This document shows positions 1 through 10,920 of a stretch of DNA of 33,754 nt, one piece after another (the first letter of the stretch is position 1; every line of letters begins with the position of its first letter). The notes beneath the pieces are model-generated. The model was not told where the DNA came from, searched no databases, and was given only the letters and a program-made list of their open reading frames with translations. Source of the DNA: Alphaproteobacteria bacterium WMHbin7 (GTDB lineage Bacteria; Pseudomonadota; Alphaproteobacteria; Rhodospirillales; WMHbin7); assembly GCA_002753155.1 (NCBI GenBank), contig PDZW01000031.1, positions 1 through 33,754 of the forward strand. The letters run 5' to 3'. A program made the position numbers and the translations under genes.

Positions 1-556
1 CCAGCAACTTGGCGCCATGCGGCGTATGCACCACCTCGGGATGGAACTGCACACCGTAATAGTGCTTCTTGTCGTCGGCGATGGCGGCGAAGGGAGCACC
101 TTCCGACGTGCCGACGGCGCGGAAACCTGGAGGAAGTGCGGTCACCCGGTCGCCATGGCTCATCCACACCTGCTCGCGCCCGCCCTTGGCCCAGGCACCT
201 TGGAACAAGGCGCAGTCATCGGTGATCTCGACATAGGCGCGGCCGAATTCGCGCTCATGTCCTGACTCCACCCGCCCACCCAACTGATGGCACATCGACT
301 GCTGGCCGTAGCAGATACCTAAGATTGGCAGGCCCGACTCATAGACGCATGGGGGCGGCAGGGGCGCGTTGGCATCCAGCACCGAGGAAGGCCCGCCCGA
401 GAGAATCAGCCCCTTGGGGCCGAAGGCTTTCAGGCTCTCGGCAGTCACCTTGTTGAAGGGATGGATTTCGCAATAGACGCCCGATTCACGGACGCGCCTG
501 GCGATCAGTTGCGTCACTTGCGAGCCGAAATCGAGAATGAGAATGCGATCGGTCAT
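1..556 (-). CDS. guaA: GMP synthase (glutamine-hydrolysing), N-terminal part; runs off the window
   Basis: GuaA converts XMP to GMP with glutamine as nitrogen donor, the last step of guanine nucleotide synthesis. Reading the minus strand from the ATG at 556 gives [20 protein letters not shown], the class I glutamine amidotransferase start typical of GuaA. It continues through LSGGPSSV and GICYGQQ, which holds the nucleophilic Cys, to YGVQFHPEV, which holds the catalytic His. Only about 185 residues are inside the window; the ATP-pyrophosphatase and dimerisation domains lie beyond position 1. The gene is in line with guaB and rsmB on the same strand but separated from them by the AT-rich TIR gene. 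The family call is very secure. Confidence 0.97.
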   Translation of the reverse strand, partial: MTDRILILDFGSQVTQLIARRVRESGVYCEIHPFNKVTAESLKAFGPKGLILSGGPSSVLDANAPLPPPCVYESGLPILGICYGQQSMCHQLGGRVESGHEREFGRAYVEITDDCALFQGAWAKGGREQVWMSHGDRVTALPPGFRAVGTSEGAPFAAIADDKKHYYGVQFHPEVVHTPHGAKLL

Positions 557-698
557 GGCCACCCCTTAATCAATGGTGCCGAAACATAACTGAGCGACCC
601 CAAATAGGGTAGGACCATCTTGGCTATGGACTACTACGCTTTTTCAGACTATCGTATTAGTATATAAATGCACACCTTTCTATCAATTGGAGGACAGC

Positions 699-1409
699 AT
701 GGCTCGCGGTGCTTTTGTAAAACCAAAAAAGGCTGCATCTGGAATCACGAGAAGAACTAATGAGCAAATTTTTCTGGACTGCCTTATCGAGAAAAGTGGA
801 GATGACAAAAAACTAGTCTCAAATACGGCGATGCTTGACGGACTCAAGTGGGATAGAGAAAAATATAACAGAATAAAAAATCAGCTCAAAGAGCAGCAAA
901 AGGTCGAAGTTGGAAAAGGTTATGGTGGTTCGCTTCGCCCAACCAGCATGGATAAGAAAGACATGTTTAATATATTTATTTCTTATTCTCACAAGGATGA
1001 GGACATTAAAAATATGCTTGTCCGCCACTTGGAACCGCTAAAAAAGCTTAAGCTTGTGAACATATGGCATGACGGAAAAATTAGCCCAGGCGAGGACTTG
1101 GGTAAAAAAATAGGAACGGAGATAAACAAAGCTCATGTAATATTGCTTATTATTAGCATTGACTATATTAATTCAAAATACTGTTATGATGTTGAGCTTG
1201 AAGAAGCTATTGATCGCCACGTGAAAGGGGAATCCAGAGTAATACCGATTATCGCAAGAAATTGTTATTGGAAGCACACGCCTTTTTCAACATTGCTTGC
1301 CCTTCCTAAAGATGGAAGGCCCATTGCCTCTTGGCCGCCGCATGACATTGATTCTGTCTATACTGAGATTGTAACTTCTCTTAAAGATGCGATTGTTGAA
1401 ATGCTATAG
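699..1409 (+). CDS. Winged-helix-like/TIR domain protein, probable defence gene
   Basis: The protein has 236 residues. I chose the ATG at 699 because GGAGG (689-693) sits five bases upstream; an in-frame TTG at 687 would bury that site. Residues about 15-80 are helical and charged and look like a small winged-helix domain (inferred). From about residue 88 it is a TIR domain: NIFISYSHKDED, then IWHDGKISPGEDL, then a helix with YCYDVELEEA, whose acidic residues sit where TIR NADases carry the catalytic Glu, and VIPIIARNCYW. Bacterial TIR domains commonly degrade NAD+ or make signalling nucleotides during phage defence (established for the family); the activity here is inferred. Composition is strikingly AT-rich with many AAA/ATA codons, unlike its neighbours, so recent acquisition is likely. 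It lies on the opposite strand between rsmB and guaA. Confidence 0.85.
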   Translation: MARGAFVKPKKAASGITRRTNEQIFLDCLIEKSGDDKKLVSNTAMLDGLKWDREKYNRIKNQLKEQQKVEVGKGYGGSLRPTSMDKKDMFNIFISYSHKDEDIKNMLVRHLEPLKKLKLVNIWHDGKISPGEDLGKKIGTEINKAHVILLIISIDYINSKYCYDVELEEAIDRHVKGESRVIPIIARNCYWKHTPFSTLLALPKDGRPIASWPPHDIDSVYTEIVTSLKDAIVEML

Positions 1410-1419
1410 AATCGATAAA

Positions 1420-4267
<2,848 letters not shown>

Positions 4268-4283
4268 CTAGGATGCAGAGGTC

Positions 4284-5702
4284 ATGAAGCGCTTGTTCCT
4301 TTTGATCTTTCTTCTTCTGGCGGCCCGCCCGGGCTTCGCTCTGACCTTTGACGAGGCGCGCCATCTTCTGGCCCGCACGGGCTTCGGCTCGCCTTCCCGC
4401 TTCGAAATCGAGCGTTTGCTTCAATATTCCCACGACTCCGCGGTCGAAGAGATTTTCGGCTTCGTCATCGCGCGCCCCTTCACCCAGCCGCTCTCGGATC
4501 TTGACCAGCCGCTACCCGGGCGGGCCGAGCGCCAGACCCTCAACGATGCGGAAAAAATGGATTTCCGTAAGGATATCAACGAGCGGGGGCTGGCCCTGAA
4601 GGCCTGGTGGTGGGGCGAGATGCTGGCCACCGATTCGCCTTTTACCGAGCATATGGTGCTGTTCTGGCATAATCATTTCACGTCCAGCCTGCAAAAGGTG
4701 AAATGGCCGGGCTTTCTGTACCGGCAGAATCTGCTGTTTCGCGATCACGCCCTGGGCAATTTCGGCGATTTGCTGAAAGAAATCACGCATGACCCGGCCA
4801 TGGTTCTCTATCTGGACAGCCAGGCCAACCGCAAATCCCGGCCCAACGAAAACTTCGCCCGGGAGCTGATGGAGCTTTTCACCCTGGGCGAGGGCCATTT
4901 CACCGAGCGCGACGTCAAGGAAGCGGCCAGGGCGTTCACCGGCTGGAATTTCGATCCGCGCAGCGGCGAAGTCGTCTTCAATGCGCGCCAACATGATCCG
5001 GGTATCAAGCAGGTGCTGGGCCAGAATGTCAGGACGGGCGAGGATGTGGTGCGGGTGCTGCTGGAGCATCCCCAGACGGCTAGGCATCTGGTCAAGAAAC
5101 TTTGGCTGGAATTCGTCTCGCCCGAACCAGACGAGGCCGAATTGCAGCGTTTGGCCACTCTTTTGCGCGACAATAACTATGAAATCCGCCCCCTTATGAA
5201 GGCCCTGCTGACCCTGCCCGCCTTCTGGGCGCCGGAGAACAAGGGCAGCCTGGTCAAATCGCCGGTCGATATCGCCGTGGGATCGCTGCGCCTGCTGGGC
5301 ATCAAGAACATGGACGGCAAGCGGCTGGCCCATCTTGGCAAGGCGCTGGGCCAGGATTTGTTCGATCCCCCCAACGTCAAGGGCTGGCCGGGAGGCCAAG
5401 CCTGGATCACCTCGACCACGCTTTCTAGGCGCGAGCAATTGCTGCGCAGACTGGCCAGAGGACGCGAATCGGACGGCGCCGATCCCGGCCTGGGGGCGGG
5501 CTACAACCCCCTGGCGCTTGACAATCCCAGCGCCATGCCCTCGCTGGCCGATCTCGACCGCGAGGCCAATCCGCGTTCCGTCGCCACCATGAAACGGCTG
5601 ATGCTGGCCATTCCCCCGGTCGATCCGGTTGCCGAGACGGGAATCAGCTTGCGCCGCGCCGCCCTGCAGCTGTTTCTCGATCCGGCCTATCAGGTGAAAT
5701 GA
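4284..5702 (+). CDS. DUF1800 family exported protein
   Basis: The protein has 472 residues and a clear Sec signal peptide (MKRLFLLIFLLLAARPGFA), so it should be exported. DUF1800 hallmarks are all present: FDEARHLLARTGFG near the mature N terminus, MVLFWHNHFTSS at about residue 125, NENFARELMELFTLG at about 190, EAARAFTGWNF, and PPNVKGWPGGQAWI near the C terminus. The biochemical role of the family is unknown. In many bacteria it is encoded directly before a DUF1501 protein, as here, with only one base between the two genes, so they probably work as an exported pair. The ATG follows AGAGG. Residues 400-450 look low in structure. Confidence 0.9.
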   Translation: MKRLFLLIFLLLAARPGFALTFDEARHLLARTGFGSPSRFEIERLLQYSHDSAVEEIFGFVIARPFTQPLSDLDQPLPGRAERQTLNDAEKMDFRKDINERGLALKAWWWGEMLATDSPFTEHMVLFWHNHFTSSLQKVKWPGFLYRQNLLFRDHALGNFGDLLKEITHDPAMVLYLDSQANRKSRPNENFARELMELFTLGEGHFTERDVKEAARAFTGWNFDPRSGEVVFNARQHDPGIKQVLGQNVRTGEDVVRVLLEHPQTARHLVKKLWLEFVSPEPDEAELQRLATLLRDNNYEIRPLMKALLTLPAFWAPENKGSLVKSPVDIAVGSLRLLGIKNMDGKRLAHLGKALGQDLFDPPNVKGWPGGQAWITSTTLSRREQLLRRLARGRESDGADPGLGAGYNPLALDNPSAMPSLADLDREANPRSVATMKRLMLAIPPVDPVAETGISLRRAALQLFLDPAYQVK

Positions 5703-5703
5703 C

Positions 5704-6891
5704 ATGACCGGTTCCTTCTCCAGACGCGATCTTTTGGCCCTGGGCCTGGGTGCCGCCGGAACCGCCTTACTGCCCAAAATCGGCAGGGCGGCTCCTGCCT
5801 GGGATCGCACGCTGGTCATGATCGAGCTGAATGGCGGCAATGACGGCCTGAATACCGTTATCCCCTATGACGATCCGCTTTACGCAAAGCTGCGCCCCAG
5901 GCTGGCCATTCCCCGCGACAAGGTCATTCATCTGTCGCACGATCTGGGATTGCATCCCGCCCTGGCCCCTCTGATGCCCGTCTGGAAGGAGCAGGAGCTG
6001 TCCATTCTGCTGGGCCTCGGTTATCCCAGGCCTAACCGCTCGCACTTTCGCTCGATCGAAATTTGGGAAACGGCATCGGACGCTGACAAGGTGGCGGGCG
6101 AAGGTTGGGTGGCCGACCTGCTGCCCGAGCCTCGCCTGCCCCCGGCGGGAAGTGCTCAACATCCGACGCATGTGCTGGTGCTGGGCAACAGCTCTCCCGG
6201 CCCCTTCGAAGGCGGCAATCTGGCCGTGGTGACGCTGGATCGCCAGGGTCTGGGTCTCAAACAGACGGGAATGGTCGGCGGAGGCGGGCAGAAGAACGGG
6301 CAGGATCACACCAAGGCGCTCGATCATGTCGTGGCGACACGGGCACTCAATCTCAAAGCCGCCCATCAGATCGTGCCCGAGCGGCTGGCCCAAGTGAAAA
6401 TGCAGGCCGGATTCCCCGATGGCCCCTTCGGATCCGCCATGGAAAGTGCGGCGCGCCTTTTGCTGGCGGGCATCCTGCCCCCCGTGATCAAGCTGTCGCA
6501 TGGCAGCTTCGATACCCACGCCAATCAGGCGGGCACCCACGAAAAGCTGCTGGGCGAGCTGGCCCAGGGATTGGCCGCTTTCCGTCAGGCTTTGCTGGGA
6601 AAAGGGCTATGGGATCGCGTGCTGGTCATGACTTATTCGGAATTCGGCAGACGCGCCCAGGAAAATGCCAGCCACGGCACCGATCACGGAACGGCGGCCC
6701 CCCATCTTTTGATGGGCGGCAAGGTCAGGGGTGGATTTTTCGGCGCCCAGCCCCCACTTTCCCAGATCGCAGACAACGACCTGATCCTGACCTCTGATTT
6801 CAGGTCTTATTACAGCATGATCGCCGAGCAGTGGTGGCATGTGCCGGGCCTTCCCGGCTTCAAGCCGCTCTCGGGTCCACTCGCCGCATAG
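5704..6891 (+). CDS. DUF1501 family Tat-exported protein
   Basis: The protein has 395 residues. It begins with a twin-arginine signal (SRRDLLALGLGAAGTALL), predicting export of a folded protein. DUF1501 motifs follow: MIELNGGNDGLNTVIPY, RSHFRSIEIWETA, LSHGSFDTHANQ and a late YSEFGRRAQENASHGTDHG block leading into LLMGGKVRGG. The family is related to sulfatase/alkaline phosphatase-like folds (established at superfamily level), but its substrate is unknown. The pairing with DUF1800 one base upstream is a conserved arrangement. The function of both remains undefined; Tat rather than Sec export suggests cofactor or metal loading before export (inferred). Confidence 0.9.
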   Translation: MTGSFSRRDLLALGLGAAGTALLPKIGRAAPAWDRTLVMIELNGGNDGLNTVIPYDDPLYAKLRPRLAIPRDKVIHLSHDLGLHPALAPLMPVWKEQELSILLGLGYPRPNRSHFRSIEIWETASDADKVAGEGWVADLLPEPRLPPAGSAQHPTHVLVLGNSSPGPFEGGNLAVVTLDRQGLGLKQTGMVGGGGQKNGQDHTKALDHVVATRALNLKAAHQIVPERLAQVKMQAGFPDGPFGSAMESAARLLLAGILPPVIKLSHGSFDTHANQAGTHEKLLGELAQGLAAFRQALLGKGLWDRVLVMTYSEFGRRAQENASHGTDHGTAAPHLLMGGKVRGGFFGAQPPLSQIADNDLILTSDFRSYYSMIAEQWWHVPGLPGFKPLSGPLAA

Positions 6892-6902
6892 GAGACTGTT
6901 TG

Positions 6903-7142
6903 ATGCCCATGGAAGCCGACACCATCAAGGCCCTGATCAAGGAAGCCCTGCCTGACGCCGAGATCACCATCGAGGATACGGCGGGCGATGGCGATCATTA
7001 CGCGGCAAAAGTCGTCTCGAAAGCCTTCAAGGGCAAAAGTCGCGTGGCCCAGCACCAGATGGTCTATGCCGCCCTGGGCGGACGCATGGGCGGCGAATTG
7101 CACGCCCTGGCGCTGACGACCGAACTGCCCGAGGGCGCGTGA
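6903..7142 (+). CDS. bolA: BolA family protein
   Basis: The protein has 79 residues, the usual BolA length. The start ATG at 6903 has GGAG eight bases upstream. The family pattern is IKEALPDAEITIEDTAGDGDH, then the conserved stretch SKAFKGKSRVAQHQMVYAAL with its invariant His, then GELHALAL. BolA proteins bind monothiol CGFS glutaredoxins and share a [2Fe-2S] cluster, taking part in Fe-S trafficking and iron sensing in the cytosol (established). The partner grxD lies just downstream at 8075, separated only by rarD. The stop codon overlaps the GTG start of rarD by four bases, so translation of the two is coupled. Confidence 0.93.
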   Translation: MPMEADTIKALIKEALPDAEITIEDTAGDGDHYAAKVVSKAFKGKSRVAQHQMVYAALGGRMGGELHALALTTELPEGA

Positions 7143-8014
7143 GCTTCACGGCTCGCCAAGCAGCTCTCTACGCCACTGCCGCCAATTGCATCTGGGGCTT
7201 CTTTCCCGTCTATTTTCATCTTTTCATCGGCATCTCGGCCTTCGAGGTGTTGGCCCACCGGGCGCTGTGGTCATTGGCCTTCGTGCTTCTGGCCGTGGCC
7301 GCGATGGGCAAACTGGCCGACGCCCTGATCCTTATTAAGGATACCAGACGTCTGCGCTGGTTCCTGGCCTCGGGGACACTGATCGCCATCAATTGGGGCG
7401 GCTTCATCTGGGCCGCCACCAACGGCCAAATTCTGCAGTCGGGCCTGGGCTATTACATCTATCCCCTGGTATCGGTGGCGCTGGGGTCGATCCTGCTGAA
7501 GGAACGCCTGTCGCCCCGCCAGAAGCTATCGATTCTGCTGGCCGCCGTGGGTGTTGGCATTCTGATTCTGGCTCTCGGACAAATCCCCTGGATTTCCCTG
7601 CTTCTGGCCTGTTCGTTCGCCCTTTATGGATTCGTGCGCAAGCAGGCCCCCGCCGATTCGCTTCTGGGCCTGTTCGCCGAAACCCTGCTTCTGGCCCCTC
7701 TGGCTGCCATCTACATGATCTGGCTGGAACTTGAGGGGCAGGCCGCCTTCCTGCACCAAGGGTCTGGCCTGGATTCGTTGCTGCTCCTGGGCGGGCTTCT
7801 GACCGCCATCCCCCTTGTGCTCTTCGCCAAGGCGGCCCGCAAGCTGAGCCTGACCACGCTGGGCCTGCTTTTCTACGTGAACCCCTCGCTTCAATTCCTG
7901 CTGGCGGTTTTCGTGTATGGCGAAGGCTTTACCCTGTCCCATGCCCTCGCTTTCTGCTGCATCTGGTCAGCAAAGGCCCTCTATTCCTGGGGGGCCTGGA
8001 AGACTGCCGGTTGA
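7139..8014 (+). CDS. rarD: RarD-type EamA/DMT superfamily permease
   Basis: The 291-residue protein has about ten hydrophobic segments and two EamA repeats. The N-terminal pattern (NCIWGFFPVYF, then FEVLAHRALWSL) and the repeat with FIWAATNGQILQSGLGYYI are characteristic of the RarD branch of drug/metabolite transporters. The substrate is not established for the family. The start is GTG at 7139, overlapping the bolA stop as GTGA. Its position between bolA and grxD, which are usually adjacent in this group, makes co-expression with Fe-S trafficking genes likely. A functional link is not shown. Confidence 0.9.
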   Translation: MSFTARQAALYATAANCIWGFFPVYFHLFIGISAFEVLAHRALWSLAFVLLAVAAMGKLADALILIKDTRRLRWFLASGTLIAINWGGFIWAATNGQILQSGLGYYIYPLVSVALGSILLKERLSPRQKLSILLAAVGVGILILALGQIPWISLLLACSFALYGFVRKQAPADSLLGLFAETLLLAPLAAIYMIWLELEGQAAFLHQGSGLDSLLLLGGLLTAIPLVLFAKAARKLSLTTLGLLFYVNPSLQFLLAVFVYGEGFTLSHALAFCCIWSAKALYSWGAWKTAG

Positions 8015-8074
8015 CAGCCCGCCTTCCAACCCCCATATCGGCCAGGGATATTCATCAAACAGGAGCGGCCCTTC

Positions 8075-8407
8075 ATGAACGACAATCCGGTATTCGCCCG
8101 TATCAAGCAGGACATCACCGACAATGCGGTGGTGCTGTACATGAAGGGCTCGCCGATGTTTCCGCAATGCGGCTTCTCGGCCGCCGTGGTCCAGGTCTTG
8201 AGCGAGAGGGGCGTCAAGTTCAAGGGGGTCGATGTGCTGACCGACCCCTCGCTTCGCGATGGCATCAAGGAATTCACCAACTGGCCGACCATCCCCCAGC
8301 TTTATGTGAAGGGCGAATTCGTGGGCGGTTGCGACATCGTGCGCGAAATGAACCAGACCGGAGAACTGGCCCGTTTGCTCGATGAAAAGGGCGTCGAGCA
8401 CAAGTAG
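8075..8407 (+). CDS. grxD: Monothiol glutaredoxin, Grx4/GrxD type
   Basis: The protein has 110 residues. The glutaredoxin fold carries the CGFS active site within [16 protein letters not shown], followed by [20 protein letters not shown] (TIP and GG glutathione-binding motifs). CGFS glutaredoxins ligate a [2Fe-2S] cluster with glutathione and deliver it to target proteins or exchange it with BolA (established). The ATG at 8075 follows AGGAGCGG. The nearby bolA (6903) supports a BolA-Grx4 pair in one transcript with rarD between them. Confidence 0.96.
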   Translation: MNDNPVFARIKQDITDNAVVLYMKGSPMFPQCGFSAAVVQVLSERGVKFKGVDVLTDPSLRDGIKEFTNWPTIPQLYVKGEFVGGCDIVREMNQTGELARLLDEKGVEHK

Positions 8408-8409
8408 AC

Positions 8410-8424
8410 GGCGGCCGCCCTTTT
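8410..8424 (+). terminator. Possible weak terminator after grxD
   Basis: A 10-base self-complementary GC stretch (GGCGGCCGCC, 8410-8419) is followed by CTTTT shortly after the grxD stop. The hairpin would need an open loop, shortening the stem to three or four pairs, so the call is weak. Confidence 0.3.
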
Positions 8425-8455
8425 CGTTTGCCCCGGATCAGGCTAGACTACCCCC

Positions 8456-8752
8456 ATGGCTATTTCGTTGGCAGATGCTCTTGAGCGGCTTCAGAGGAAC
8501 CAGCAAAGCTTGAACGCGCTGGGGGTTCGGCATGCCGCCGTCTTTGGATCGGTGGCTCGCGGACAGGCAGATGGTTCCTCGGACATCGACATCGCCGTGA
8601 CGGTCGAGCGGCCGATGCCGGCCAGCCGCTTCATTCCGCTGTGCGAGGCCATCGAAAACGCATTGGGATGCAGGGCGGATGTCGTTTCCGACCTGTCGCT
8701 GCCCGAGGCCTTTGCTGACAGCATCGTCAAGGAAAGCGTTCGTGCCTTCTGA
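8456..8752 (+). CDS. MNT-domain nucleotidyltransferase antitoxin (MntA-like)
   Basis: The protein has 98 residues. The minimal nucleotidyltransferase motif is GSVARGQADGSSDIDIAV, giving the GSx10DxD catalytic arrangement. MntA proteins neutralise the HepT RNase toxin by adding AMP to a Tyr of its HxY motif (established for the family). The next gene (GTG 8742) overlaps its last 11 bases and encodes HepT. No Shine-Dalgarno sequence precedes the ATG, and a TAGACT box (8444-8449) sits six bases upstream, which fits a leaderless message. It is a type VII toxin-antitoxin pair by family membership. Confidence 0.88.
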   Translation: MAISLADALERLQRNQQSLNALGVRHAAVFGSVARGQADGSSDIDIAVTVERPMPASRFIPLCEAIENALGCRADVVSDLSLPEAFADSIVKESVRAF

Positions 8753-9116
8753 GCGCAGGGCCGAACGACTTTCTGAAATTCTTTCCTTCATCGAACGGGT
8801 GGAAGTTTCTTTGGCCGAATTGGATGTCGGCGATTACACAGGCTATTTGGCCGATACCAAAGCCCAGGACATTCTTGAACGCAACATCCTGCGCATTGCC
8901 GAAGCAGCCTCCAAAATCGGTTTTGACGCATTGGAAACCCTCGCACCGGGAGCGCCCTGGCGATCCTTGTATGCCATGGCCAACCGTCTGCGCCACGGCT
9001 ATGACCGGGTCGATCATGCCATTGTCTGGGACACCTGGGAGAGGGATTTTCCGGTGCTGATGCAATCTGCACAAACCGTTCTTTCCGGAAAACCGAAGCA
9101 AAACCTCCATGAGTGA
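8742..9116 (+). CDS. HepT-like ribonuclease toxin (DUF86/HEPN)
   Basis: The protein has 124 residues. The start is GTG at 8742 with GGAAAG (8731-8736) five bases upstream; an ATG-initiated reading from 8679 would lie mostly inside mntA in another frame. The fold is all helical, with TKAQDILERNILRIAEAASK, APWRSLYAMANRLRHGYDRVD and a WDTWERDFPVL tail. The HEPN active site is normally R-x4-H-x-Y. Here the His and Tyr are present (RHGY) but the canonical Arg position is Ala (MANRLRHGY), with Arg residues at other positions. HepT toxins cleave RNA, often tRNA ends (established). The stop overlaps the downstream methyltransferase start by eight bases. Confidence 0.87.
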   Translation: MPSERRAERLSEILSFIERVEVSLAELDVGDYTGYLADTKAQDILERNILRIAEAASKIGFDALETLAPGAPWRSLYAMANRLRHGYDRVDHAIVWDTWERDFPVLMQSAQTVLSGKPKQNLHE

Positions 9117-10008
9117 TCCCCGCTTCGCCCTCTTGAAAGAAGTGATTTTCCGAATTCTGACGCAGGGTGAATGGGAGCGCCAGGCCGAGCTCGACTTGCT
9201 CTGCGACGAGGTTCTGAGACAGTTGCCGAATGACACCTTGGCGCTTTATGGCTCGGCTTTTGCCAATATGAAGCGAGAGACGGCCCAGAAGGGGGTCGAA
9301 GCCGCCAGGAAGCTCAACCAAATTCAGCCCTCGGCGGATGGTTCCTGGATTCAGGGCATGAATGATGTCCTTGCCGGCGGCAGCGGTCTTTCCTCCTTCG
9401 AGAAGGCCGCCCAGGGCGATCCGAAATACGGCAGACATGTTCTGCTCGGCCAGGCGATCGAGGCGGGAACCAAGATCATCGAGGTGGCCGACTTCAAGTT
9501 TCCTTTGGCCACCTTCAACGCTCAGGCCATTGAATCGACCCTCTATCACTTAAGCGGCACCCTGACCGAGGAAGATGAGTTGCTGGCCATCGAAGCCGCC
9601 TGGGAGCCTGGAAAGCATATTCTGGAGATCGGGGCGCTGATCGGCAATCACACCGCTTTTTTTCTGCGCCGATTGTTACCCCGCAGGATTGATATCTTCG
9701 AGATGGACGAGGCCTGCATCCCCTATCTTGAAGAAACCATCCGTCTGAACAATCTGGGGACGGTGTACCAGATCCACAGACAAGCGGTGAGTAGCGCCAC
9801 CCCCATTCCGAAAGCCGACTATTTCAAGATCGACATCGATGGCGGCGAGGATGAGACCATTCCAGGACTATGGCCCGTTCTCAAGACCTTCCGGGGCGGC
9901 CTTCTGGAAGTTGATAAGCGCAACGAAGCCCTCTCTGGCCTAGTGGGCAAGCCGGTCAGACGATTCGATCATGGGGGATATGAGAACTGGCTGCTGGCCA
10001 CCCCGTGA
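9109..10008 (+). CDS. FkbM-like SAM-dependent methyltransferase with helical N-terminal region
   Basis: The protein has 299 residues. The first 140 or so form a helical, TPR-like region (LALYGSAFANMKRE, AARKLNQIQPSADGSW). The C-terminal half is a class I methyltransferase with the SAM-binding motif ILEIGALIGNHTAFF, an acidic strand end IDIFEMDEA, and the FkbM signature YFKIDIDGGEDETIPGL. FkbM enzymes usually O-methylate sugars or secondary metabolites; the substrate here is unknown. Its ATG overlaps the hepT stop by eight bases, so it is translated from the same message as the MNT/HepT pair, an unusual partner. It could be an accidental operon member. A terminator hairpin follows at 10047-10071. 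Confidence 0.8.
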   Translation: MSDPRFALLKEVIFRILTQGEWERQAELDLLCDEVLRQLPNDTLALYGSAFANMKRETAQKGVEAARKLNQIQPSADGSWIQGMNDVLAGGSGLSSFEKAAQGDPKYGRHVLLGQAIEAGTKIIEVADFKFPLATFNAQAIESTLYHLSGTLTEEDELLAIEAAWEPGKHILEIGALIGNHTAFFLRRLLPRRIDIFEMDEACIPYLEETIRLNNLGTVYQIHRQAVSSATPIPKADYFKIDIDGGEDETIPGLWPVLKTFRGGLLEVDKRNEALSGLVGKPVRRFDHGGYENWLLATP

Positions 10009-10046
10009 GGGAGAGGCATAAACATTCCTGCGCCCCCCAAAACAAC

Positions 10047-10071
10047 AAGGCCCAGCTTTTGGCTGGGCCTT
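10047..10071 (-). terminator. Rho-independent terminator of rpsD, partly bidirectional
   Basis: A perfect 10-bp stem (AAGGCCCAGC at 10047-10056 paired with 10062-10071) has a five-base loop. On the minus strand it is followed by TTGTTGTTTTG, a good U-tract for rpsD. On the plus strand the tail is weaker, but the hairpin may also stop the methyltransferase transcript. Confidence 0.85.
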
Positions 10072-10097
10072 GGCAATTCGAAGAACCGAAATTCCGA

Positions 10098-10712
10098 TCA
10101 GCGCGAATAATATTCGATGACCAGATTGGGTTCCATCTGCACCGGATAGGGCACGTCGGAAAGCTTGGGGGCGCGAATGAACTTGCCCTTCATTTCCTTA
10201 TTGTCCATTTCCAGATAATCGGGCACGTCGCGCTCGTTGCTGTCCAGCGAACCCATGACCAGGGCCATTTCGCGGGCCTTGCTGCGGGCCGAGATTTCGT
10301 CGCCATTCTTGACCTGATAGGACGAGATGGTGACGCGCTTGCCGTTCACCGCGATATGGCCGTGATTGACCAACTGACGGGCGGCGAAAACCGTGGGGGC
10401 CAGCTTCAGGCGGTAGACCACGGCGTCCAGGCGGCGCTCGAGCAATTCGATCAGGTTCTCCGAGGTGTCGCCCTTGCGGCGCGAGGCTTCCTGATAGAGC
10501 TTGCGGAACTGGCGCTCGCCGATATTGCCGTAATAGCCGCGCAATTTCTGCTTGGCCAAAAGCTGGGTGCCGAAGTCGGAAGGCTTCTTGCGGCGCTGAC
10601 CGTGCTGGCCGGGACCGTAGTCGCGCTTGTTGACCGGGCTTTTGGCGCGGCCCCACAGATTGAGGCCAAGGCGGCGGTTGAGCTTGTATTTGGATGCTGC
10701 ACGCTTCGTCAT
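10098..10712 (-). CDS. rpsD: 30S ribosomal protein S4
   Basis: S4 is a primary 16S rRNA binding protein that nucleates assembly of the small subunit. The start is the ATG at 10712 ([16 protein letters not shown]), giving 204 residues, the standard length; a longer reading to 10802 would add a non-conserved leader. Recognisable blocks are [39 protein letters not shown], and the S4 RNA-binding domain [20 protein letters not shown] followed by [13 protein letters not shown]. The C-terminal tail ends LVIEYYSR. It has its own strong promoter (10833-10860) and terminator, as expected for a free-standing alphaproteobacterial rpsD. Confidence 0.98.
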   Translation of the reverse strand: MTKRAASKYKLNRRLGLNLWGRAKSPVNKRDYGPGQHGQRRKKPSDFGTQLLAKQKLRGYYGNIGERQFRKLYQEASRRKGDTSENLIELLERRLDAVVYRLKLAPTVFAARQLVNHGHIAVNGKRVTISSYQVKNGDEISARSKAREMALVMGSLDSNERDVPDYLEMDNKEMKGKFIRAPKLSDVPYPVQMEPNLVIEYYSR

Positions 10713-10832
10713 GAGGGTTTGTTCCCTGATTAAAGGTTCGAATGTCCCGGTAGTTCCGGCACCCATGGCAAGGCCACACCGCCGGACGGGAAGCAGGGAC
10801 AAGCCCTGTCCACATTCCCGGGAAGAGGCGGC

Positions 10833-10860
10833 ACAATAGCCAGCTTCGCCGTGTTGTCAA
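10833..10860 (-). promoter_or_regulatory. Strong sigma70 promoter for rpsD
   Basis: On the minus strand a perfect TTGACA (10860-10855) is followed after 16 bases by TATTGT (10838-10833). The leader to the rpsD start is then about 115 bases, long enough for autoregulation of the kind known for S4 in other bacteria (inferred). Confidence 0.75.
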
Positions 10861-10884
10861 GGATTTCTCGGCCTTTTGGCCCTC

Positions 10885-10913
10885 TGGACGCGGAGGGTGA
10901 GGGTTCCTAATAT
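10885..10913 (+). promoter_or_regulatory. Candidate promoter giving a leaderless apaG message
   Basis: TGGACG (10885-10890) and TAATAT (10908-10913) are 17 bases apart. The predicted start of transcription falls on or next to the apaG ATG at 10921. No Shine-Dalgarno sequence lies in the usual window. Confidence 0.45.
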
Positions 10914-10920
10914 ATAAGCC

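Noticed and set aside
4512-5840. Minus-strand open frame of 442 codons
   Set aside because: It is antisense to the DUF1800 gene, which has a signal peptide and conserved motifs on the plus strand.
10005-10733. Plus-strand open frame of 242 codons over rpsD
   Set aside because: It is the antisense shadow of ribosomal protein S4 and starts within the methyltransferase/terminator region.
10735-10745. tRNA T-loop-like GGTTCGAAT in the rpsD leader
   Set aside because: No matching acceptor, D or anticodon stems can be formed around it.
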